Shown here: positions 17,345-25,014 of the stretch, piece by piece
Position numbering within the stretch: position 1 is the stretch's first letter
How the letters are laid out: every line of letters begins with the position of its first letter
NCBI GenBank assembly: GCA_024640255.1
Contig: JAHEFI010000014.1
Location: 1 to 41,301, forward strand
DNA from: Bacteroidota bacterium
GTDB lineage: Bacteria; Bacteroidota; Bacteroidia; Chitinophagales; Chitinophagaceae
Direction: 5' to 3'
DNA length: 41,301 bases
Program-made: the position numbers and the translations under genes
Notes under the pieces: model-generated
Database searches by the model: none
The model's input: the letters and a program-made list of their open reading frames with translations, nothing else
What the model was told of the DNA's origin: nothing

Positions 17345-17423
17345 TATCCCATTGATGTAATAATTGAAATTAAATCATGGTAAATCTTTATATTACTTTA
17401 TTATTTATTTTAAAACAGAACAT

Positions 17424-18977
17424 ATGAAATCAGTATTATCAATCATTGGTAGTTTGTTTTTATTGATGCCCTTTACAACAAGTGCACAAGAAGTGGATGC
17501 GACTATCATGCAAAAAATTAGAGAAGAGGGTTTGCAAAAATCAAAAGTGATGGAGATTGCTTTTAATTTAACAGACAAGAATGGCAATCGTTTAACCAAT
17601 TCTGAAGGTTATGCGCGCGCTGCTAATTATGCAAAAGAAACTTTAGCAGGTTGGGGTTTGCAAAATGCAAGAGTAGAACCTTGGGGAGAATTTGGTAAAG
17701 GTTGGGATTTACAAAAAATGTATCTAGCAATGACTGCTCCTTATTATAAACCATTATTAGCTTGGCCTAAAACTTGGACAGAGGGGACCAAAGGTTTAAA
17801 GAAAGGTGGATTAATTGTTGTGGATGCAAAAGATTCTGCAACAGTGATGGGATATGCTGGTCAATTAAAAGGTAAGTTGATTATTATAGATCAAACCAAT
17901 GCTTATAAGCAAAGTTTCAAAGCAGATGCGATTCGTTTTACAGAAGAAGATCTTGCTAAGATGGCTGCAGCAACTATGCCAGCAGGTGCAAGAGGTGGTC
18001 AAGCAATGGATACTGCACAACAAAGAAGAATGAGAGAAGCCATGGCAAGAAATGGCAATATGCGTGCTATGACTATATTGAAAAATTTAGCAAAAGAAGA
18101 AGGCGCAATTGGTATGGTTACATCAGGTGTTAGAAATCATGATGGAACTATTTTTTCTCAAGGTGGTGGTGCATATAAAGCTGCAGATGCTGCTAATTTC
18201 TTAGATATGGCTTTGGGTATTGAAGATTATAATATGTTATTAAGATTGGTTAAGTCAGGTACAGAAGTGAGCATGGAAGCTGATGTGAAAACGAAGTTTC
18301 AAGAAAAAGATATGCAAGGATATAATGTGATTGCAGAAATTCCAGGAACTGATCCAGTATTGAAAGATGAGGTGGTAATGATTGGCGCACATTTAGATTC
18401 TTGGCAAGCAGGAAATGGTGCAACAGACAATGCTGCTGGTTCTTCTGTAATGATGGAAGTAATGAGAATTATTAAAACCATTGGTGTTCAACCAAAGAGA
18501 ACTATTCGCATAGGATTATGGAGTGGAGAAGAGCAAGGTTTACTAGGTTCAAGAGGCTATGTGAAAAATACTTTCTTAGATGCTAATGGAAAACCAAATG
18601 AAGCACACCAAAAATTTGCAGGCTATTTCAATATAGATAATGGTACTGGTAAAGTAAGAGGTATTTATTTACAAGGTAATGATGCTTGTAAACCTATCTT
18701 CACAAAATGGTTAGCACCATTCAACGACTTGGGTGCTACTACTGTTACTATTAGCAATACTGGTGGTACTGATCACTTAGCATTTGATGCGATTGGATTA
18801 CCAGGTTTTCAATTCATCCAAGATCCAATAGAGTATGATACAAGAACGCATCATAGCAATATGGATGTATACGAGCATTTAAGTGAAGATGATTTAAAAC
18901 AAATTGCTACTGTGGTTGCAGCTTTTGCATATAATACTGCACAAGCAGATGCAAAATTGCCTAGAAAAGAAAAATAA
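17424..18977 (+). CDS. Secreted M28-family zinc metallopeptidase
   Basis: This 517-residue protein has a signal peptide of about 22 residues ending TTSAQ. A PA-like insertion (about 100-280) precedes the peptidase core. GAHLDSW (about residue 323), GATDNAAGSS (about 334), SGEEQGLLGS (about 368) and TDHLAFDAIG near the end supply the His, bridging Asp, catalytic Glu and remaining ligands of a dizinc M28 aminopeptidase or carboxypeptidase Q-like enzyme. A glycine/methionine/arginine-rich linker (PAGARGGQAMDTAQQ, about 189-205) sits within the PA region. ATG 17424 is chosen over an in-frame ATG at 17364 because only the shorter form begins with a signal peptide. It is followed 15 bases later by the small four-cysteine protein, probably co-transcribed. 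Confidence 0.9.
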   Translation: MKSVLSIIGSLFLLMPFTTSAQEVDATIMQKIREEGLQKSKVMEIAFNLTDKNGNRLTNSEGYARAANYAKETLAGWGLQNARVEPWGEFGKGWDLQKMYLAMTAPYYKPLLAWPKTWTEGTKGLKKGGLIVVDAKDSATVMGYAGQLKGKLIIIDQTNAYKQSFKADAIRFTEEDLAKMAAATMPAGARGGQAMDTAQQRRMREAMARNGNMRAMTILKNLAKEEGAIGMVTSGVRNHDGTIFSQGGGAYKAADAANFLDMALGIEDYNMLLRLVKSGTEVSMEADVKTKFQEKDMQGYNVIAEIPGTDPVLKDEVVMIGAHLDSWQAGNGATDNAAGSSVMMEVMRIIKTIGVQPKRTIRIGLWSGEEQGLLGSRGYVKNTFLDANGKPNEAHQKFAGYFNIDNGTGKVRGIYLQGNDACKPIFTKWLAPFNDLGATTVTISNTGGTDHLAFDAIGLPGFQFIQDPIEYDTRTHHSNMDVYEHLSEDDLKQIATVVAAFAYNTAQADAKLPRKEK

Positions 18978-18992
18978 TTAAATAGACCATTG

Positions 18993-19331
18993 ATGAAAAA
19001 AAGTTTTTACTCCATTTTATTTTTATTGTTTGTGCAATTTTCTTTTGCACAAGATTCAACTAGATTACATCTTGATCCTTCCAAAAAGGTTCAAATTGTA
19101 GAAGCATCTTGTGGACAATGTCAATTTAAAATGGCAGGGAAGGGTTGTACGCTAGCAGTCAGAATAAATGGTAAATCTTATTTTGTAGAGAAAGCAGATA
19201 TTGATGCATTTGGAGATGCACACAATGACCAAGGGTTCTGCAATGCTATAAGAAAAGCTAAAGTGCAGGGGTCCATTGTGAACAATAAATTTGTTGCTAG
19301 CTATTTTGAATTAATAGACGGCAAGCCATAG
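18993..19331 (+). CDS. Small secreted four-cysteine protein (DUF6370-like)
   Basis: This 112-residue protein has a signal peptide ending QFSFAQ, then a compact domain with four cysteines: EASCGQCQFKMAGKGCTLAV and QGFCNAIRKAKVQG. The CxxC plus two further Cys, with several His and Asp between (DAFGDAHNDQG), could form disulfides or bind a metal. I associate this pattern with a domain of unknown function (DUF6370) from memory, with moderate certainty. No function is known to me. ATG 18993 is chosen over TTG 18990. It lies 15 bases after the M28 peptidase and probably shares its transcript, which hints at a periplasmic role but does not prove it. Confidence 0.8.
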   Translation: MKKSFYSILFLLFVQFSFAQDSTRLHLDPSKKVQIVEASCGQCQFKMAGKGCTLAVRINGKSYFVEKADIDAFGDAHNDQGFCNAIRKAKVQGSIVNNKFVASYFELIDGKP

Positions 19332-19485
19332 ATTTATTCGAATTCCAATTCGTTTATAAATGTTTCCCAGTCTTTCATGATGGATGCGTTTTTCAGGTTT
19401 TAAATGAATTACGCATAAATAACAAAGAATGGGTTCATTTTGTTTAGCAAAAGTTAGAAATAGTTAAACAAAAAAGAATATAAAA

Positions 19486-19526
19486 TATTAAGCCCTTGTA
19501 AATCATACTTTTACAAGGGCTTAATA
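19486..19526. repeat. Perfect 17-bp inverted repeat upstream of the lipoprotein pair
   Basis: The arms at 19486-19502 and 19510-19526 are exact complements around a 7-nt loop (core AAGCCCTTGTAAA). No T run follows on the plus strand, though AT-rich sequence does. It may end the peptidase transcript, or act in the leader of the gene at 19569. Apart from it, the region 19332-19568 holds nothing else I can identify except an AT-rich possible -7 box TATATTTA at 19527-19534. Confidence 0.7.
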
Positions 19527-19568
19527 TATATTTACAATACCCCCAAAGGAAAGATTAAAATTTAAACT

Positions 19569-21272
19569 ATGAAAAGAGTGATCTTTGCTTTGGGTATTCT
19601 ATTTGTATTTGCCTGTAGTAAAACTGAAATTCCTGCAACTCCACCAGCAGTTGTTGTTCAGGAAGAAGCTATCAAATTCACCACTAATCTTGATACTGGG
19701 ACTTATAATGTTGCTGATACATTGCCGCTAATTGTAACGGTGAGTTCAAAACTTCCAGCTACAGGGTTTCTTTATTCAATATTGGTTAATTGGACAGACA
19801 GCTCTAAACAAGTATTCAAGCTTGATACTAGTTTGTCAAACTCAAGTTTAAGTTTGAATATTTCTGGTTTGAAGAAGACTGGAAATTATTCATTGTCAGT
19901 TACTGTTACTTCTAAATCGACTTCGTCCAATACATTAAATAAATCTATTTCAGTTGTTAATAATCCTTTAGGAAGATTTATGGGGTATAAAGTAGCAGCT
20001 AATGCTAGGCAACTAGGTACAGACTATTGGGAAAATTCCACACTGCCCTCAGACTTAATTGTTGCTGTTTTTCAGAAAAATTACGAAAATATACACCCTT
20101 CAGGTGCTTATGCTGTTTGGACAGAAGCTATTTGTAATGGTGATTTTAATAATGATGGTTATATGGATGTATTTAATGCTGGTACTGCATTTGGTGGTCA
20201 AATAAAAGCAACACTTACTTTCTTAATTTGGAATCCAACAACAAAAATTTTTGAAGAAAAAAACCTAATTAATGATAAAACAAATAACATAGGTCACCCT
20301 AGGTTAGTAACACCAGTATATCTTAATTCAGATAATTATGTTGATTTGGTAATTCACGGTATGAGAGACGAAGCAAGTGATTTAAATCCTAATGAACCTG
20401 TTTCAATTTGCTTAAGCGATGGTAGAGGTGGGTATGATATTACAAAATTAGATTTAGAACCAAAATCATTAGCCAAGCAATTTGGACACGAATGGGGTGA
20501 TGTTGAAGATGTTACTGGAGATGGTTTGCCTGATTTATTTGTTTCAGCAAATTCACATACCTATATTTTTTGGGGAATTAGCACATTCCCGTATTTCACA
20601 AATATCAATTTTGCCCATTTTTCATCTGATACAAAAAACTTTGCTTCAGATAATGGATTCGGTGAAGTGGTGCCATCGGGAGCAGGTGCTGCATATGGAG
20701 GCGTATTTTTGGATGTAAATAATGATGGACAAAAAGATTTATTATTAGCTGTTGGTGAAGGTCAACCTGATGGAATTAAAAATCAACAAAGGGTGCTTCT
20801 AAATAAAGGCAAGGGTAGATTTAACGAAACAAGTGTTATAAAATTACCTTTATATTCAAATGAAATAAATTCTGGAATCAACCAGTTTGATTATAAAGTA
20901 GATGATTTAAATGGGGATGGTAGATTAGATATAATTGCCGTTAATTCAGTAAAATATAGTCAGTGGAATATTGTAATTTATATGCAGCAAGCTGATGGTA
21001 GTTTTGTAATTGATAACAGTTTGGTGGAATATAATATAAACACCACTTCAAGGCCACAATATAAAACTAGATTAGTGTATAGCGATATAAATGGAGATGG
21101 CCTAAAAGATATTAGCTATGTAAATTCTGCCATAACTCCATATTATATACTTCAGAATAATGAACTTTTAACAAAGTCTGTATTTATTAGAGTAGGTAAT
21201 AAGTTTGTGGAAAAGGACTACTATCAATTTGATCCCTATGCAAAAAGCCTAAAAGACAAATATTATAAATAA
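19569..21272 (+). CDS. FG-GAP/VCBS-repeat lipoprotein, copy 1
   Basis: This 567-residue protein has a lipoprotein signal (ILFVFAC, Cys about 16). An Ig-like N-terminal region (about 30-130) is followed by an FG-GAP/VCBS beta-propeller with calcium-type loops: GDFNNDGYMDVF, EDVTGDGLPDLF, LDVNNDGQKDLL, DDLNGDGRLDII and SDINGDGLKDI. Such proteins are surface-exposed and often bind glycans or partners; no catalytic residues are seen. The next gene repeats its leader and Ig-like domain almost word for word. Base composition is more AT-rich, with frequent ATA isoleucine codons, than in flanking housekeeping genes, which suggests accessory status. Start is the first ATG, giving a clean lipoprotein signal. 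Confidence 0.85.
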   Translation: MKRVIFALGILFVFACSKTEIPATPPAVVVQEEAIKFTTNLDTGTYNVADTLPLIVTVSSKLPATGFLYSILVNWTDSSKQVFKLDTSLSNSSLSLNISGLKKTGNYSLSVTVTSKSTSSNTLNKSISVVNNPLGRFMGYKVAANARQLGTDYWENSTLPSDLIVAVFQKNYENIHPSGAYAVWTEAICNGDFNNDGYMDVFNAGTAFGGQIKATLTFLIWNPTTKIFEEKNLINDKTNNIGHPRLVTPVYLNSDNYVDLVIHGMRDEASDLNPNEPVSICLSDGRGGYDITKLDLEPKSLAKQFGHEWGDVEDVTGDGLPDLFVSANSHTYIFWGISTFPYFTNINFAHFSSDTKNFASDNGFGEVVPSGAGAAYGGVFLDVNNDGQKDLLLAVGEGQPDGIKNQQRVLLNKGKGRFNETSVIKLPLYSNEINSGINQFDYKVDDLNGDGRLDIIAVNSVKYSQWNIVIYMQQADGSFVIDNSLVEYNINTTSRPQYKTRLVYSDINGDGLKDISYVNSAITPYYILQNNELLTKSVFIRVGNKFVEKDYYQFDPYAKSLKDKYYK

Positions 21273-21349
21273 GAAAGACCAATCTTGTTAATGAGTCTCT
21301 TAAAGATTATATAACTTTTACGTAATCCGAGCGCTCTAAACTTAAATTT

Positions 21350-22870
21350 ATGAAAAAATTAATCTATTCTTTTGGTATTCTATTTGTATTTGCATGTAGT
21401 AAAACAGAAGTTTCTGTAACTCCAACACCTACTTCGCCATTAGTTCAGGAAGAAGCTATTAAATTTTCAGTTACACCTGATATTTCCAGCGGCACTTTAA
21501 ATTTAAGTAGTGATACATTAAATTTAAATATAGGTGTAAGTTCAAAAATACCTTCATCAGGGATACTTTTATCAATGGAAGTTAAAAGAAATGATACATC
21601 ATTAACAATTTTCAAAATAGATACATCAATTACTCAAAGTACAATCAGTATAAAGGCTTCTGGGTTTACAATAAAAGCAAATTATACTGCAAAAATTACA
21701 GTTACTTCCAAATCAACTTCAACTAATTCTCAAGCTCAGACTTTAGTCATTAATAGAAGTAGAATTTATAAAAATTACTTAAGGTCATCATACGAATTAT
21801 CAAATTTCGATACCTGGTTTTCATCTTTACAATTAATTAAAGCTGATGGTTCTAGGTATACAAATAATCCTTTCATTGATGAACAATCTACTCAGCTTGA
21901 TATTGATGGCGATGGCCAAGAGGATTTATTTTATTACGAAGGGTATGATTTAAATATCAGTCCAACACCTAATCCGCCACCCTCTGTTTTTATGAATAAT
22001 GGTATCAATTTAAAACAAACACCATGGACAGGTGCTAGTCTTAAAGAGCCGCATGGAACAAAAATTCTTATTGGAGATTTTAATAATGATTCATTGCCTG
22101 ACTTATTTTCATTAGTAGCGGTAGATCCTCCAAATAATTCACCTGCTGGATTTTTAAATACGTTTGATATATGTAATTTACTTTTAAATTCTGCTTCTGG
22201 ATTTAGTAAAGTAAAAGAGTATACCGATCAAGGATTTTGGTATTCTGGATGTTCAGGTGATATTGATAATGATGGTGATTTAGATATAATAGCTTTCAAT
22301 TTTCATAACCAAACAAACGGAGTTAAAAGTAGAATAATGTGGAATGATGGTAAAGCTAATTTTTCAATTGATTTTAACGGAATAGGAGATATACCAGTAG
22401 TAGATCAATCAGAATTAGTTGATGTAAATAATGATGGTTTTCTTGATTTAGTAATAAATTTTCATCCAAATGGAGTAAGTCGAATAAATGACTTTAGGAT
22501 TTTATGGGGTAATGGAAAAACATTTAGTATTAATAATTCTACATCTCTAAATCTAACTGGAGATAAGTTTTTACAAAATTTAGACTTTGCAGATATTGAT
22601 GGAGATGGGATCAAAGAAATAATACCAAGCGGGAATTACTCAAGTTCAACTGGTGCGCCAGTATATTATATATCATTTTACAAATCCGACGATAAAGGAA
22701 AAACATTTATTGACAAAACAAGTCAGTATATTGAAAATAATACTGCAAATAGATTTTATCACATTAGAGTTCAAGACATAGATAGAAATGGTCTTTTAGA
22801 TATTTTTTCAGGTGAAAAAAAGGATAATATAAGATGGGAGTGGAACGGATCTAAATTTATCAAGAAATAA
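21350..22870 (+). CDS. FG-GAP/VCBS-repeat lipoprotein, copy 2
   Basis: This 506-residue paralogue of the preceding gene starts 77 bases after it. The leader GILFVFACSKTE is identical in both, and VQEEAIKF, VSSK and VTSKSTS recur at matching positions in the Ig-like region. The propeller part has diverged but keeps Asp-rich loops: LDIDGDGQEDLF, GDFNNDSLPDLF, GDIDNDGDLDII, VDVNNDGFLDLV, ADIDGDGIKEII and QDIDRNGLLDIF. It is probably outer-membrane anchored and surface facing, with unknown ligand. The pattern (constant leader and stalk, variable propeller) suggests tandem duplication with diversification. A terminator follows at 22906-22928. Confidence 0.85.
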   Translation: MKKLIYSFGILFVFACSKTEVSVTPTPTSPLVQEEAIKFSVTPDISSGTLNLSSDTLNLNIGVSSKIPSSGILLSMEVKRNDTSLTIFKIDTSITQSTISIKASGFTIKANYTAKITVTSKSTSTNSQAQTLVINRSRIYKNYLRSSYELSNFDTWFSSLQLIKADGSRYTNNPFIDEQSTQLDIDGDGQEDLFYYEGYDLNISPTPNPPPSVFMNNGINLKQTPWTGASLKEPHGTKILIGDFNNDSLPDLFSLVAVDPPNNSPAGFLNTFDICNLLLNSASGFSKVKEYTDQGFWYSGCSGDIDNDGDLDIIAFNFHNQTNGVKSRIMWNDGKANFSIDFNGIGDIPVVDQSELVDVNNDGFLDLVINFHPNGVSRINDFRILWGNGKTFSINNSTSLNLTGDKFLQNLDFADIDGDGIKEIIPSGNYSSSTGAPVYYISFYKSDDKGKTFIDKTSQYIENNTANRFYHIRVQDIDRNGLLDIFSGEKKDNIRWEWNGSKFIKK

Positions 22871-22905
22871 GCTAGAAACAACCCGTTTTGCTACAGACAT
22901 AAAAA

Positions 22906-22928
22906 AACCCCTTGATTATCAAGGGGTT
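22906..22928. terminator. Bidirectional terminator between lipoprotein 2 and tRNA-Asp
   Basis: AACCCCTTGAT (22906-22916) is complementary to ATCAAGGGGTT (22918-22928), giving a tight hairpin. An A run precedes it (22901-22907) and T-rich sequence follows, so it can stop both the plus-strand lipoprotein transcript and the minus-strand tRNA transcript, whose 3' end is 14 bases away. Confidence 0.8.
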
Positions 22929-22941
22929 AATTGTTTTACTG

Positions 22942-23015
22942 CGGACCGGACGGGACTCGAACCCGCGACCTCCGCCGTGACAGGGCGGCATTCTAACCAA
23001 CTGAACTACCGATCC
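22942..23015 (-). tRNA. tRNA-Asp (anticodon GTC)
   Basis: Read on the minus strand, the 74 bases form a full cloverleaf: acceptor GGATCGG pairing with CCGGTCC (one T-G pair), D-arm TAGTTCAGTTGGTTAGAA, anticodon arm with CCTGTCACG (anticodon GTC), and T-arm GGTTCGAGTCCC. The discriminator base is G. The CCA end is not encoded; the base after G73 begins C-A-G-T. It closely resembles bacterial tRNA-Asp genes. Confidence 0.97.
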
Positions 23016-23039
23016 AAGAACTTTTCCGTTTCCGGGTTG

Positions 23040-23071
23040 CAAAGATAAGGGGAAAGAAGTTTTTTAAACAA
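23040..23071 (-). promoter_or_regulatory. Promoter of tRNA-Asp (TTG-N21-TAtcTTTG)
   Basis: On the minus strand TTG (23071-23069) is followed after 21 bases by TATCTTTG (23047-23040), an exact match to the Bacteroidota TTG/TAnnTTTG promoter. The box ends 24 bases before the mature tRNA 5' end. Confidence 0.75.
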
Positions 23072-23121
23072 ATCTTTTATTAAAAAATGATGTATTATTT
23101 TTACAGCCCAATCATATACAT

Positions 23122-24096
23122 ATGCCTGAATACCCTAATAGACAGTTTTTAGATTTTGAGCAACCTATCAAGGACTTATACGAGCAGATTGATGCTACTA
23201 AAAAACTAGCCGAAAAGAATCCAAAAATTGATTTATCAGCTACGGTGAAGCAATTAGAACAAACTATTGTAGACAAGCGAAAAGCAATCACAGAAAGCCT
23301 TTCACCATGGCAGAGGGTTCAATTAAGTAGACATCCAGACCGACCTTATACTTTAAAGTACATCAACCTTATGTTTGACAAATTTGTTGAATTACATGGT
23401 GATCGTAATGTGAAAGATGATAAAGCAATGGTGGGTGGATTTGCTGAATTAAATGGTCATACGGTTATGGTAATTGGTCAGCAAAAAGGAAGCAATACTA
23501 AGGCTCGCCAACTAAGAAATTTCGGGATGGCTAACCCTGAAGGGTACAGAAAGGCCCTTAGATTGATGAAATTGGCCGAAAAATTCAATAAACCGGTAAT
23601 TTGTTTGATAGATACTCCAGGGGCATTCCCAGGCTTAGAAGCAGAAGAAAGGGGCCAAGGAGAAGCTATTGCGAGAAATATCTATGAAATGGTGCGTTTA
23701 CAAGTACCAATTATTGTTTGTATCATTGGAGAAGGCGCTAGTGGAGGTGCATTAGGTATTGGAGTGGGAGATAAGACTTTAATGATGGAAAATACCTGGT
23801 ATACAGTAATTTCTCCTGAGAGTTGTAGTTCTATTTTATGGAGAAGCTGGGATAAGAAAGAGCTGGCTGCCGAGCAATTAAAATTGACTTCTTTAGATAT
23901 GAAAGGTTTTGGCTTAATTGATGATATTGTTCCAGAACCATTTGGAGGAGCTCATTGGGATTATGATGCAGCCGCTGCTTCATTAAAAGCAAAAATTTCT
24001 GAAGCTTTAGCGGAAGTAAAAGATATTGCTCCTGCAACCCGTGTTGAAAATAGAATTGAGAAATATAGCAAAATGGGCTTCTGGGAAGAAGCTTAA
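23122..24096 (+). CDS. accA: Acetyl-CoA carboxylase carboxyltransferase subunit alpha
   Basis: This 324-residue cytoplasmic subunit transfers carboxyl from carboxybiotin to acetyl-CoA, with AccD, in the first step of fatty-acid synthesis. The N-terminal [14 protein letters not shown] helix, [12 protein letters not shown] (about residues 71-82) and the crotonase-like core motifs [20 protein letters not shown] and [15 protein letters not shown] identify it. Length matches the family (about 317-325). It starts 50 bases from the minus-strand tRNA promoter; TATTTTTA at 23096-23103 may be a weak -7 box. dapA follows after 33 bases and may be co-transcribed. Confidence 0.97.
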   Translation: MPEYPNRQFLDFEQPIKDLYEQIDATKKLAEKNPKIDLSATVKQLEQTIVDKRKAITESLSPWQRVQLSRHPDRPYTLKYINLMFDKFVELHGDRNVKDDKAMVGGFAELNGHTVMVIGQQKGSNTKARQLRNFGMANPEGYRKALRLMKLAEKFNKPVICLIDTPGAFPGLEAEERGQGEAIARNIYEMVRLQVPIIVCIIGEGASGGALGIGVGDKTLMMENTWYTVISPESCSSILWRSWDKKELAAEQLKLTSLDMKGFGLIDDIVPEPFGGAHWDYDAAAASLKAKISEALAEVKDIAPATRVENRIEKYSKMGFWEEA

Positions 24097-24129
24097 TTCA
24101 ACTATGTAAATTTATATCCAAACCCTACT

Positions 24130-25014
24130 ATGTTAAGAGATACCCTTAAAGGAACCGGCGTTGCATTAGTAACTCCCTTCAAAAAAGATCAATCCATTGA
24201 TTTTGCAGCATTAGAAAATTTAATTGAAATCCAAATCAAAGGGGGTATCGATTATATTGTAACATTAGGTACTACTGGAGAGTCTGTGACTTTGACAGAG
24301 AAAGAAAAAGTGGAAGTATTTAATTTCACTGTAGAGAAGGTAAATGGAAGAATTCCTATTGTAATTGGTATTGGTGGTAACAATACTGCCTCAGTGATTG
24401 AAGCATTTGGTAAATTTGATTTAACTAAAGTAGTAGCCATTTTAAGTGTTACTCCTTATTATAATAAACCTACTCAAGAAGGTTTGTTTCAACACTACAC
24501 TGCATTAGCGAATGTAGCACCTAAGCCCATTATTTTATACAATGTTCCAGGAAGAACGGGTCGTAATATGACAGCAGCTACTTCTTTAAGATTAGCAGCG
24601 CATCCTAATATTGCTGGTATTAAAGAAGCAGGCCCAGAAATGGCTCAGACTATTGATTTATTAAAAGATAGACCAAAAGATTTCTTAGTAGTAAGTGGAG
24701 ATGATGAAATTGTGATGGCACAAATTGCTTGTGGAATGGATGGTGTGATCAGTGTTGCTGCGAATGCATTCCCTAAACCATTTAGTGATATGATTCGTTA
24801 TAGCATGTCTGGAGATTTTAGCATGGCTAAAAGATTAAATGATTTAATGGTAGAAGGGTATAGTTATATGTATGAAGAAAATAACCCTGCTGGTATCAAA
24901 GCTTATTTAGCTGAACAAGGCGTGATTGAAAATGTATTGAGATTGCCTTTGGTTCCTGTATCAGAACCTTTACAAGCAAAAATCCACAAGTACTTACAAA
25001 AGTTTGCTGACTAA
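24130..25014 (+). CDS. dapA: 4-hydroxy-tetrahydrodipicolinate synthase
   Basis: This 294-residue TIM-barrel enzyme condenses pyruvate with aspartate semialdehyde in the lysine and diaminopimelate pathway. GTTGESVTLTEKEK (about residues 47-60) is the substrate-binding signature, YNVPGRTGRNM holds the catalytic Tyr, and AGIKEAGPEM holds the Schiff-base Lys (about residue 165). Length is typical. It is 33 bases downstream of accA. Its stop codon overlaps the stop of the convergent mutS by 4 bases (25011-25014), so no room exists for a separate terminator. Confidence 0.97.
   Translation: MLRDTLKGTGVALVTPFKKDQSIDFAALENLIEIQIKGGIDYIVTLGTTGESVTLTEKEKVEVFNFTVEKVNGRIPIVIGIGGNNTASVIEAFGKFDLTKVVAILSVTPYYNKPTQEGLFQHYTALANVAPKPIILYNVPGRTGRNMTAATSLRLAAHPNIAGIKEAGPEMAQTIDLLKDRPKDFLVVSGDDEIVMAQIACGMDGVISVAANAFPKPFSDMIRYSMSGDFSMAKRLNDLMVEGYSYMYEENNPAGIKAYLAEQGVIENVLRLPLVPVSEPLQAKIHKYLQKFAD

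Noticed and set aside
19332..19568. A small gene or riboswitch in the 237-base gap
   Set aside because: No open frame with a family-like product was seen and, apart from the 17-bp hairpin, no known riboswitch pattern was recognised.
22871..23015. tRNA-Asp as an integration site for the AT-rich lipoprotein pair
   Set aside because: The tRNA 3' end faces the pair, but I found no second copy of its 3' end between 19332 and 22900 and no integrase gene.
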